From Thermoplasmatota archaeon (lineage in GTDB: Archaea > Thermoplasmatota > Penumbrarchaeia > Penumbrarchaeales > Penumbrarchaeaceae): a stretch of 64,000 nt of DNA. A program made the position numbers and the translations under genes. The notes beneath the pieces were generated by a model. It was not told where the DNA came from, ran no database searches, and saw only the letters and a list, made by a program, of their open reading frames with translations. Where the stretch lies: positions 1 to 64,000 of the forward strand of contig JALOTP010000003.1 in NCBI GenBank assembly GCA_025457865.1, written 5' to 3'. Positions 28,737 through 37,571 of this stretch are shown piece after piece (position 1 is the first letter of the stretch; the number at the start of each line of letters is the position of its first letter).

Positions 28737-29660
28737 TTGAAAAGGGACCTCATTTCAATGCTGGATATCAAGGACGAGCTCAAGGAACTGATAGATCTGG
28801 CCATGACCATGAAGGGCGAATGGAGGGAAGGGCTCCAGTTCACCCCTTTCAAGGGTAGGACGCTCGGTCTGATTTTCGAGAAACCGAGCCTCAGGACCAG
28901 GGTATCCTTCGAAGTTGGTTTCTCCCAGCTTGGAGGGACCTCCCTTTACCTATCCCCGACCGAGATACAGGTGGGCAAGAGGGAATCGGTCCATGATGTC
29001 GGTAAGGTCCTCTCAAGGTTCGTGGACATCATAATGTACAGGGCCTTCAAGAACGAGATGATGATGGAACTTGCAAAGCATGCAGATGTTCCCGTTGTGA
29101 ACGGCCTTGACGATAAGGAGCATCCATGCCAGGCCGTTGCTGACCTTATGACGATGACAGAGATCAAGGGCACCCTCAAGGGCAGGACGCTCGCATGGGT
29201 AGGGGACGGCAATAATGTCCTCCATTCGCTCCTTCTAGGTGCTCCGGTCCTTGGCATGAACGTCAAAGCAGCATGTCCCAAAGGGTATGAACCTGACCCG
29301 GATGTGGTCAAGAAGGCCTCTGAGCTAGGAAAGAAGAACAAAGCATCCGTCCAGATCATGACAGACCCGAGGGAAGCCGTGAAGGGTGCGGACGTGGTCT
29401 ATACAGATACATGGGTCTCCATGGGGGACGAAGCGGAGATGGAGAGGAGGCTCAGGGACTTCTCTCCCTACCAGGTCAATATGGAGCTCTTCTCCCTGGC
29501 CAGACCCGACGCCATATTCATGCACTGCCTGCCTGCGCACAGGGGACAGGAGGTCACCGATGATGTGATGGACTCACCCAGGTCGGTCGTCTTCCAGGAG
29601 GCAGAGAACAGGATGCACGCCCAGAAGGCCATAATGGTCAGGCTCATGGGCAAGAAATAG
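28737..29660 (+). CDS. argF: Ornithine carbamoyltransferase
   Basis: FEKPSLRTRVSFE, HPCQAVADL, HCLPAHRGQEV; TTG start at 28737 preceded by GGAGGG, preferred over tracked ATG at 28653. Confidence 0.92.
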   Translation: MKRDLISMLDIKDELKELIDLAMTMKGEWREGLQFTPFKGRTLGLIFEKPSLRTRVSFEVGFSQLGGTSLYLSPTEIQVGKRESVHDVGKVLSRFVDIIMYRAFKNEMMMELAKHADVPVVNGLDDKEHPCQAVADLMTMTEIKGTLKGRTLAWVGDGNNVLHSLLLGAPVLGMNVKAACPKGYEPDPDVVKKASELGKKNKASVQIMTDPREAVKGADVVYTDTWVSMGDEAEMERRLRDFSPYQVNMELFSLARPDAIFMHCLPAHRGQEVTDDVMDSPRSVVFQEAENRMHAQKAIMVRLMGKK

Positions 29661-29662
29661 GG

Positions 29663-31417
29663 TCAATTGAGGGCCCAGCCGTAGACCCTCTCCGCATCCC
29701 CGAGGTCAACTACACCCATCCTTGACGGCTGGGGTTTGAAGTTCATCAGCTTCTGGAACTTTGTCTGTGATTGCCAGGTGGAACCCTGGACCATCTGGAC
29801 TCCCCTGTAGACCTCCATCTCGAACCTGTGGACGTGTCCCGATACCAGTATGTCCGGTACCTCACCTATCACCATCATGTCCGTTTCCTCGGGAGAGAGC
29901 TGGTTCCTCATGCCGTAGCAGGGTGAGAAATGTCTCATCCTGAGCATCTCCTTCATACCCTGGATGGGGCATTCGTAGGTAACGTCCTTGAAGAGGGTGA
30001 CAAGGTCGTCCAGTGACCTGCCGTGATATGCAGAGACATGGACCCCGGACAGTGAGAAATGGGTCGGATTGGACAGGAAGTGGACCTTGGAGTTGGAGAA
30101 CAGGTCCTGGAACTCCTCCGGGATGGGGGGCTGCGGTTCCGCTAGTCTGACAGCATCATGGTTACCAGGGAGCAGTACAAGTTCTATATGCTCCGGAAGA
30201 CGGGAGAGAGAACCCGCCAGAGCCTCGTACTGTCTCGAGATGTCCATGATCCGAAGGTCCTTGTCCTGTTCGGGATAGACGCCTATGCCATCGACAAGGT
30301 CGCCTGATATGACAAGGTACTTCACCCGTCTCCCCATATCCGCAGGGAGGTTCGCGTCCCGCTCTCCCCTCAGCCAGGATATCATCCTATCCCAGTCCTC
30401 AGCGAGGTACATCCTGGAGCCGATGTGGGTATCGGATGTGAAGGCCGCAAGGAGTCCTTTGGTTGTCGAAACACGCCTCCTGTGAAACTGTGGTACATCC
30501 ACCCTGACGACCTTGTCGGCGAAGACTATACCACCGCCCCGTCTGTCCCCGCTCTTGTACCTGCCTGTTACGGCTACCACCTCGTCATTGACAATACGGG
30601 CCTTGAACACCTCCTTCGTCTTTGACAGGAGTGCCCTAACGGATCCGGTGGTATCCTCAAGGACAAGCATCTGATGGCCGTTCTTCGTGGTCCTAGAATC
30701 GGAGATCATGCCGATGAAGGTGAGGCCATCCTCCGTACCATGGATGCTGCTGATGTCCGTGACAGGGAGCAGGTCGGGGTTCTGTTTCACGATGAGCTCC
30801 CGCAGGGACCGGTATCTGTCCATGAAGAGGTTCCTGAAGTCCTCTATCTTGCCGGTCGAGCCCATCCTTTCCGACGGGTCCATCAGGACCCGGAGGTCGC
30901 CCTCCTCATCGGACGCAGGTGCCCTGGGCCTGAAAGCCCCTCTGATGTCATCAAGGACCCTATCCACTATGGCTACGGACGGTCTCGATGACAAGGGTCC
31001 TGTGGATGTCGGTGGCCCTGGCACCTGATGTGCTCCAATATCGATGGGGGTCCGTTGGGGGGATCTCATAGGTTGTGTGGGCTGGAATATGGGATTTGAC
31101 GTGTCAGGACCCTCTATGAGGCCTTTCTCGAGATGGGGCGCTGCAGAGATAATGGTCGTTGTACCTGTAGGTCGTCCTATGTGGTCGATACCCCGGTCCG
31201 GCGGTGGCACTGTCGAAGGTATGTTCTGATCGGGCATTGATGAGGGTCCTGAAAGCTCCAGGAGCTGGGGAACACCTATTATGGCCGGCAGCGACCTGCC
31301 AGTGGACAAGGCCGTTTCGAGGTCCGTAAGGAGCGATGGGGTCTGGGAGAGCATCCGGTGAGCGTCCGGTGCCAGGAGCCTGTTCCATCTCATGAGCCTC
31401 TGGGCGATTTCCTCCAT
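29663..31417 (-). CDS. dp1: DNA polymerase II (PolD) small subunit DP1
   Basis: Calcineurin-like phosphoesterase motifs SDTHIGS, SGDLVDGIG, LLPGNHDAVR, VSAYHGRS, SGHVHRFE; C-terminal QGSTWQSQTKFQKLMNFKPQPS. Confidence 0.95.
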   Translation of the reverse strand: MEEIAQRLMRWNRLLAPDAHRMLSQTPSLLTDLETALSTGRSLPAIIGVPQLLELSGPSSMPDQNIPSTVPPPDRGIDHIGRPTGTTTIISAAPHLEKGLIEGPDTSNPIFQPTQPMRSPQRTPIDIGAHQVPGPPTSTGPLSSRPSVAIVDRVLDDIRGAFRPRAPASDEEGDLRVLMDPSERMGSTGKIEDFRNLFMDRYRSLRELIVKQNPDLLPVTDISSIHGTEDGLTFIGMISDSRTTKNGHQMLVLEDTTGSVRALLSKTKEVFKARIVNDEVVAVTGRYKSGDRRGGGIVFADKVVRVDVPQFHRRRVSTTKGLLAAFTSDTHIGSRMYLAEDWDRMISWLRGERDANLPADMGRRVKYLVISGDLVDGIGVYPEQDKDLRIMDISRQYEALAGSLSRLPEHIELVLLPGNHDAVRLAEPQPPIPEEFQDLFSNSKVHFLSNPTHFSLSGVHVSAYHGRSLDDLVTLFKDVTYECPIQGMKEMLRMRHFSPCYGMRNQLSPEETDMMVIGEVPDILVSGHVHRFEMEVYRGVQMVQGSTWQSQTKFQKLMNFKPQPSRMGVVDLGDAERVYGWALN

Positions 31418-31540
31418 CGGGCGGCGATTCCGACTACGGTCGTATTTATCTTTCCCGGGGGTGAGGTAAAAGTATGCTATTGGTACCCATGGTGGCAGGG
31501 CAGTCCTGTGAAAGGCTTTTTACATCACTATCACTTATTA

Positions 31541-31613
31541 TGTTGGACAAAGATCGATTTTTGTCCGACATTTTTAAATATTTGTCGGACATATCATGGT
31601 ATGCTGTCGGGCA
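31541..31613 (+). promoter_or_regulatory. Four-site TGTCnGACA operator array spanning the TATA box of the RHH gene
   Basis: TGTTGGACA 31541, TGTCCGACA 31562, TGTCGGACA 31583, TGTCGGGCA 31605; spacing 21/21/22 bp; TTTTTAAATA at 31571-31580 between sites 2 and 3. Confidence 0.75.
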
Positions 31614-31626
31614 GGTGTAGGCGAAC

Positions 31627-32010
31627 ATGGAGAAGGCGGACAAGATCACCATCCGGTTGACGCCTGAACAGGCCTCGGCCCTGGACTATCTGGTCAAGGC
31701 CGGAGAGTGCAAGAACCGGTCCGAAGCGGTCCGAACGTTGATAGACCGTCTCATCCAGAGCTCCATGGATGACGAGGGTAAGGTATTGGTCAAACTGCCC
31801 GACACCATGCTGAACGCGGTCGACATACTTGTCTCTGCAGAGCATTTCGTCAGCAGGGAGCTCGGTATACGGGAGCTCGTCCGCAATGGTCTGAGCCTCC
31901 TTGACATTGCGCTCATACAGGAGAGGCACGCCCTCCTCTCCGAGGCAGGGGCCGATAAGAAGGCCAGGGACATACTGGAGGGCGAGTACTCCAACATGCT
32001 CAAACAGTGA
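31627..32010 (+). CDS. Tandem ribbon-helix-helix (CopG/Arc-like) transcriptional regulator
   Basis: DKITIRLTPEQASALDYLVKAGECKNRSEAVRTLIDRLI (RHH 1) and GKVLVKLPDTMLNAVDILVSAEHFVSRELGIRELVRNGL (RHH-like 2). Confidence 0.85.
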   Translation: MEKADKITIRLTPEQASALDYLVKAGECKNRSEAVRTLIDRLIQSSMDDEGKVLVKLPDTMLNAVDILVSAEHFVSRELGIRELVRNGLSLLDIALIQERHALLSEAGADKKARDILEGEYSNMLKQ

Positions 32011-32058
32011 TCTTGGGAAAGAACCTGAACAGATGGGATCTAAGAATGGGATGCACTC

Positions 32059-32115
32059 TGTAGGGGCCCTCGAAATATTTTTCGGGGGAGACAAGGGCCC
32101 CTACACTCTTTTTTT
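32059..32115 (+). terminator. Hairpin plus T tract after RHH gene
   Basis: TGTAGGGGCCCT / AGGGCCCCTACA perfect 12-bp arms with inner CCTCGAA/TTCGGGG stem, followed by T7. Confidence 0.7.
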
Positions 32116-32132
32116 CTCAAATAAATCGAGGC

Positions 32133-35126
32133 TTAAAGCTTTGGGGGTTCGCCCGGTACACTTACCCCGTCCTGCGGAGGTAGGTCCATATGTTGAGATG
32201 CCTGGGCTGTCTCTGTCGGGGCCACGACGGGCGAGGTCGGATCTTGCGTTAGGTTTATAGTTGGACCAACTGGCAGCGGTGCTGCTGGAGGCTGTCCTGG
32301 TGCCAATTGTTGTCTGGGCGCGAAGAGGAAGTCGATATCGGAGGTCTGACCCTGGACCGCTGGGGGTTGCCCCTGAGCGGCCTGTTCATTGTTCGAAGGC
32401 ACCGTTACCTGAGGCGCCTGTCCTATGGAAGCGGCGCTCACATCCTTCCTCTTCCTCAGCAATAAAAGCGCTATGATGGCCAGGATGACCAGGACCAGGA
32501 CGACCAGGGCCGCAATGATGATGACAGGGCCTATCCCATCATCTTCGACCTGGGGTGGGTCTTCTTCGACCACCACTTCCTCCACTGTCACTTTGATGAA
32601 GTCATATCCGATCTTGCCAAGGTCGTCCTTGACAGTAAGGGTGACATTATAGGTCCCTGCCTGCATATATATGTGGTCCACTATCCTTCCAGTTAAATTG
32701 CTCCCGTCATCGAAATCCCAGTGGAAATAGATGAGCTGGCCCGATGAGGACGAACCGGAAGCATCGAAACGCAGTGCACCGCCGACCTTGGCTGACATAT
32801 CCTGTCCTGCAGATGCCACAGGCGGCGCCCTTACAGGCACATCAAGGGTCAATGTGACATCCTCGATGGAAGTGGTCCTGAGGACCAGCTGATGCTCGCC
32901 CGGTGTGGCTGTGAACGATGCTGTGAAGCTCTTGTAGGCCAGGGGGAGGAGGGAAACTAGGAGCTCGCTCTTGAGCGTTGTCCCATCGAGCTGTAGGATG
33001 ATGGTAATATTCTCCCCCTTAAGATTGCCCGTGTTGGTCAGTTTGAACAACACATTGACGGCCTCGCCCTCCTGGGGTGCTTTTGGTGTGATGGCAAGTT
33101 CCGGGACCAATCTTGTCTCGTAGTGGACCACCACGATGGAGATGTTGGTCGTATCCATGCCTCCAAGGCCGTCATCGACCTTGAGCGTGATGACATGGGT
33201 CCCTGCTGAAAGGAGCTTTGTCAGGGCCAAGCCATAACCCAGCTTTCCGTCCAGATCTGAGATCCATTCGACGATCAACGGGTCTCCGTCACCGTCGAAG
33301 GTCCCGCTCGCATTGAAAGTTACGGGGACCCTGTCGGAATGCTCGGAGTTCGGCGCTGGAGAATAGATGACCGCTCTCGGAAACTGGTTCCTTACCGTGG
33401 GACCTATCAGGTCGGAACCCTCATCCGCCGGTAACCTGACATCGAACTTCCCGTCACTGAAATCGAAGTGGAAGGTATGGTTGCCCAGGTCGAGCCGTGT
33501 CGAATACCTGAACTCGACCCCCTTCTTGATGTCCGTACCCACCATGGTCATGTTGTTAGGGGCCCCATCAATGACGACCAGCCTCTTCACAGCGGTGTCA
33601 CCGTGATTGTCCTTGTACCTGACGGAGAACGTGAAAGTGTCCTTCCTTGCCCCCTCGGGGAGGTCCACTCCGCCCAGGGATAGGATGGGAGCATAGTTGG
33701 CCCTTGCCACTATGAATGTGGTCTCCCCCTTCATGGGATATCTGACTTCGCTGATGCCATCTGAGAAGACCATATGGTAGTAATGGTCCCCTATGGTAAG
33801 CTTGGACGTATAGTAGAACTCGACGCCTTTAGCATAGTTCAGGATACCGCTGGGCTTCATATTGTAGCTGCTACCATCCATGAAGAGATAGGACCTGACC
33901 GGTGTCGCGTTCTCGGGGTCCTTGTAGGTCAAGCTGATCCGGTAGGTCGAATCCGTATCCCCTTCAAGCGGGTCATGTTTGGGGTCAATAAGCTCGGGAA
34001 TGTGATTCACATGGAAGTTGATATCTCCGGTGGTAGGGACCCTGACCGTCCTACCATCGACCTCGAACTCGAGATGGTAGGGGTGGTCGCCCGGAGCCAT
34101 CTTCATGACCTCGGTGTACTGGACCCCGGTCCTGTAACCTGATGTCGCGGTCGTGGTCAATGGAACGGCCGTTCCGTCAAGGAACAGCTCGGCTCTGGTA
34201 GCTGGCCTGTCGTACCAGTACTTGTAGGTCGCAACGAAGGTAAAGTTCGTGTTCATATCCCCATCGAAGGGGGTGAACTCCATGCCTATGACCTCTGGGG
34301 GGTGGTCAGGCTTGGTGTACATGAAGGTCTGGTTGTGCGAAAGGGTGTTCACGAGCTGCTGTTTATTGTTGTAAACGGTGGCCTGGAAGGTCTGGTAATC
34401 GTGGTCCTTGATCACGTACTCAGGGTAGTAGTTGGTGTATATGGCGGGTTTGATGAGATCGAAATCAAGGAGCATCACATCAAGGCCTTTGAGCTCAGGA
34501 GCATTGGCCATGTACGTTTCCGTGTTGGACCCAGAGCTGCATGTACCATGGTACCATTTGACGCCGGACGGCATCTCCACAAGGAAGGTGTTGTCCTGGA
34601 CCCCAGACATCCACGTGTGCTCCATGCCGTACGAGGTTATCTGCACATTCAGGTCGGGGATGGTCTTTGTGACCTTCTTGCCCATGGCCGGGTTAAGTTC
34701 GACTATCTTGTTGGAATCGACCCCTCTCGAGATCATATCATTGTGAAGGGCGTTGTTCCCAGCGACGTAGGCTCCCGTGTTCCTTGCTACGCATGCTACC
34801 TCATCAGGGTCATAGTGGGAGCTGTGACCGTGAGGTGCCTGGAGGATCAGGTCAGCCCTCTTGATGGATTCCGGGTTCCAGATGCATGCGGTCTCGTTGG
34901 GGAAGGCCTCTACGAATATCACCAGCTCATCGTCCCAGACCCTGAAAGCGGTTGAACCGAAGGCCGCCGCGTCGTGGTTGAGGTATGTGAAGTTCAGGAC
35001 AGGTCCGGCCCTTGAATCCCTTGCCAGTGGGGGATCCGCCGAAGGTCCTTCCGTTCCGGACCCTGCGGTCGCTGGAATGACCATGAGAACCACCAGCAGT
35101 ATCGAAATGGCGAAATGCTTCCTCAT
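32133..35126 (-). CDS. Secreted metallo-beta-lactamase-fold protein with Ig-like repeats, PKD/CARDB-like domains, C-terminal TM and tail
   Basis: Signal peptide MRKHFAISILLVVLMVIPATA; HGHSSHYDPDE (HxHxxHxD-like), AGNNALHNDM, GMEHTW, YHGTCSSGSNTE; three YKD...YHxxFSDG repeats; PKD-like FDASGSSSSGQLIYFHWDFDDG; TM IIIAALVVLVLVILAIIALLLL. Confidence 0.82.
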   Translation of the reverse strand: MRKHFAISILLVVLMVIPATAGSGTEGPSADPPLARDSRAGPVLNFTYLNHDAAAFGSTAFRVWDDELVIFVEAFPNETACIWNPESIKRADLILQAPHGHSSHYDPDEVACVARNTGAYVAGNNALHNDMISRGVDSNKIVELNPAMGKKVTKTIPDLNVQITSYGMEHTWMSGVQDNTFLVEMPSGVKWYHGTCSSGSNTETYMANAPELKGLDVMLLDFDLIKPAIYTNYYPEYVIKDHDYQTFQATVYNNKQQLVNTLSHNQTFMYTKPDHPPEVIGMEFTPFDGDMNTNFTFVATYKYWYDRPATRAELFLDGTAVPLTTTATSGYRTGVQYTEVMKMAPGDHPYHLEFEVDGRTVRVPTTGDINFHVNHIPELIDPKHDPLEGDTDSTYRISLTYKDPENATPVRSYLFMDGSSYNMKPSGILNYAKGVEFYYTSKLTIGDHYYHMVFSDGISEVRYPMKGETTFIVARANYAPILSLGGVDLPEGARKDTFTFSVRYKDNHGDTAVKRLVVIDGAPNNMTMVGTDIKKGVEFRYSTRLDLGNHTFHFDFSDGKFDVRLPADEGSDLIGPTVRNQFPRAVIYSPAPNSEHSDRVPVTFNASGTFDGDGDPLIVEWISDLDGKLGYGLALTKLLSAGTHVITLKVDDGLGGMDTTNISIVVVHYETRLVPELAITPKAPQEGEAVNVLFKLTNTGNLKGENITIILQLDGTTLKSELLVSLLPLAYKSFTASFTATPGEHQLVLRTTSIEDVTLTLDVPVRAPPVASAGQDMSAKVGGALRFDASGSSSSGQLIYFHWDFDDGSNLTGRIVDHIYMQAGTYNVTLTVKDDLGKIGYDFIKVTVEEVVVEEDPPQVEDDGIGPVIIIAALVVLVLVILAIIALLLLRKRKDVSAASIGQAPQVTVPSNNEQAAQGQPPAVQGQTSDIDFLFAPRQQLAPGQPPAAPLPVGPTINLTQDPTSPVVAPTETAQASQHMDLPPQDGVSVPGEPPKL

Positions 35127-35273
35127 ATCCATCCTTCCTTGACCATCATGCGGAACCCTATATAAGCCCGATTCAAAGGACCCCCCAAAGGTCCGATGGT
35201 CCAAAATAAAGTACTCATCTGTTCCCTTATTAAACCTTTTTCAATTCATGTGAAGGTGGGCCACTAGGGATAT

Positions 35274-36665
35274 TTGGATAAGGGGCCCCGTGATTTACCC
35301 GCGATGGTTCCCATTCCCGAGGTCAAGAAGGCTGTCCTTGCATGGATATCACGGGACGATGAGCTCGTCCCCGAGATGAGGGAGCTCTGCTCATCGGCGG
35401 GGTACAGGATAGTCGAGGAGGTGAGGCAGGTAAAGGACCGGCCCGACCCGAAGTTCTATTTCGGTTCAGGAAAGGTGTCGGAGCTCTCTGAGATAGAGGA
35501 TGTGGAGTACATGCTCACTCCTGCGGACCTGACCCCGCCCCAGGCCTATTCAATATCCAAGGCCTCCGGATTGGTGGTGCTGGACCGGATACGGGTCATC
35601 CTAGAGCTCTTCAAAGAGAGGGCAAGCACGCCTGAGTCAAGGCTCCAGGTGGAGCTAGCGGACCTCCATCACCAGATGCCCATCATCAAGGAGTACATCC
35701 ATCAGGGTACCCTTACAGAGAGACCGGGTTTCCTGGGCGGCGGGGAGTACATGGTGGATTATTATTACGAGATGGCAAGGAAGAGGATGGCAAGGATCAG
35801 GAAAGAGCTCGCCCTTACAAGGAAGGCAAGAGGGCAGAAGAGGGCACTGAGAAAGAGGAGGGGCGCCCGGACCGTTTCAATTGCGGGTTATACCAATGCT
35901 GGGAAATCCACCCTTTTCAATGCGCTACTGGCCGATGACGACCCTTTGAGGTCGGCAGAGGTCAGCCCAATGGTGTTCACGACGCTCGGGACTACCACCA
36001 GGAAGATGAGCGGAATACGGAACTGCATGGTTACCGATACGGTCGGATTCATCAGGGACCTGCCTCCATGGCTGGTCGAGGGTTTCATGTCCACTCTCGA
36101 GGAGGTCTTCCTTTCGGACGTTGTCCTTCTGGTCGTTGACCCCTTGGACCCGGATGATATGCTGGTAAGGAAGCTTGCCGACTCCCTTAAGGTCCTCCGG
36201 AACGGAAGCACTCAGGGGAAGGTCGTTCTGGTACTGAACAAGGCTGACCTGCCATGTGTCCGCTCGGAGGAGGAGTTCCTGACATTGGTCAAGAACGGCC
36301 TTGACCCTGCTCTGTTAGCAATGATATCGGACATCGTGCGGGTATCGGCCAAGGACCGGACCAATATTGATGGGTTGATCCATGCCATTAGGCAGTTGTT
36401 CGGACCGCTGGTCCGTTTCAAAGCGGTCGTCCCTCAGACCGAAATAGGTTTCGAAGCGGTCAAGTACATCAGGGAGCTTTCGGAGGAGAGCGAGGAGGGG
36501 TTCGTGGAGGCTGACATTGAGGTATCGGGCCTCCTTGAGGAGAGATGGGTGGTCCCGGTGACCCGGCGGATAATAGAAGCAGGAGGCCGGGTTGTCATTG
36601 GTCCTCCCAGTACAGAGGACGAAAAGGGTTTAATCCCGATATCACATGACATGAAAGGGACATGA
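35274..36665 (+). CDS. hflX: GTPase HflX
   Basis: GYTNAGKSTLFNAL, DTVGFIRDLPPWLVEGF, NKADL; HflX N-terminal domain LxPxQ.. and GGGE..Y region. Confidence 0.95.
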   Translation: MDKGPRDLPAMVPIPEVKKAVLAWISRDDELVPEMRELCSSAGYRIVEEVRQVKDRPDPKFYFGSGKVSELSEIEDVEYMLTPADLTPPQAYSISKASGLVVLDRIRVILELFKERASTPESRLQVELADLHHQMPIIKEYIHQGTLTERPGFLGGGEYMVDYYYEMARKRMARIRKELALTRKARGQKRALRKRRGARTVSIAGYTNAGKSTLFNALLADDDPLRSAEVSPMVFTTLGTTTRKMSGIRNCMVTDTVGFIRDLPPWLVEGFMSTLEEVFLSDVVLLVVDPLDPDDMLVRKLADSLKVLRNGSTQGKVVLVLNKADLPCVRSEEEFLTLVKNGLDPALLAMISDIVRVSAKDRTNIDGLIHAIRQLFGPLVRFKAVVPQTEIGFEAVKYIRELSEESEEGFVEADIEVSGLLEERWVVPVTRRIIEAGGRVVIGPPSTEDEKGLIPISHDMKGT

Positions 36666-36666
36666 T

Positions 36667-37536
36667 ATGAAGGCCGTCATACCCGCAGCAGGATTGGGGA
36701 CAAGGCTCCTTCCCGTTTCCAAGGCGCAGCCGAAGGAGATGATGCCGGTCCTGAACAAGCCAGCCATACAGTATGTAGTGGAAGAGGCTTCCTCCGGCGG
36801 GTTCCACAAGGTCCTCATAATCACGAACCGGAACAAGAAGGTGATGGAGGACCACTTCGACCGGAACCTGGAACTGGAGAACCTCCTTAGGAAGAAGGGA
36901 GCTACAGAGGCATTGAAGGAGCTTGAGAGGATAGAGGGGTTGGCAGACCTGTTCTACCTTCGTCAGAAGGAGCAAAGAGGGCTCGGAGATGCGGTCCTCT
37001 GTTCCGAGAGCTTCGTCGGGGAGGGGACCTTCGCGGTCCTCCTTGGTGACGATATCATAATCTCGGAAGTGCCCGCGATAAGGCAGCTCTACGAGGCCCA
37101 CCTCAAGGTCAAAGCGCCTGTAGTGGCCCTTGAAGAGGTCCCTCTAGACAAGGTCGAGCGCTACGGTATAGTGGACACGGACAAGGAGATATCTCCCGGC
37201 CTGTTCAAGCTCAAAGGTATAGTTGAGAAGCCAAAGAGAGATAATGCCCCATCAAGGATGGCAGTGATGGGCAGGTACATCCTGGACAGCGATATCTTCG
37301 GGTGGCTGAGGGAGTCCCCGACGGGCGTCGGGGGCGAGCTTCAGCTCACCGATTCGCTTGCAAGATACATTGGGACCAAGGGTCTCTACGGACTTGTAGT
37401 TAAGGGGCTGAGGGTCGATATAGGCTCGGTGGAGGACTGGTTGAAAGCGAACATCCAGGTCGCTCTCCTGGACCCGGAGCTGAAGAAGAAGGTCAGGGAC
37501 TACATTGATTCGCTTATGAAGGAAGGGAAACTTTGA
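36667..37536 (+). CDS. galU: UTP--glucose-1-phosphate uridylyltransferase
   Basis: MKAVIPAAGLGTRLLPVSKAQPKEMMPVLNKPAIQYVVEEA, VLLGDDII, GIVEKPKRD. Confidence 0.95.
   Translation: MKAVIPAAGLGTRLLPVSKAQPKEMMPVLNKPAIQYVVEEASSGGFHKVLIITNRNKKVMEDHFDRNLELENLLRKKGATEALKELERIEGLADLFYLRQKEQRGLGDAVLCSESFVGEGTFAVLLGDDIIISEVPAIRQLYEAHLKVKAPVVALEEVPLDKVERYGIVDTDKEISPGLFKLKGIVEKPKRDNAPSRMAVMGRYILDSDIFGWLRESPTGVGGELQLTDSLARYIGTKGLYGLVVKGLRVDIGSVEDWLKANIQVALLDPELKKKVRDYIDSLMKEGKL
37366..37536 (+). repeat. 3' end of galU, direct-repeat copy 1
   Basis: Near-identical over about 140 bp to 42058-42237 (AAGGGGCTGAGGGTCGATATAGGCTCGGTGGAGGACTGG...). Confidence 0.9.
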
Positions 37537-37571
37537 AGTCCATATAGGAGATCTTGCATAGAATATTGTGG

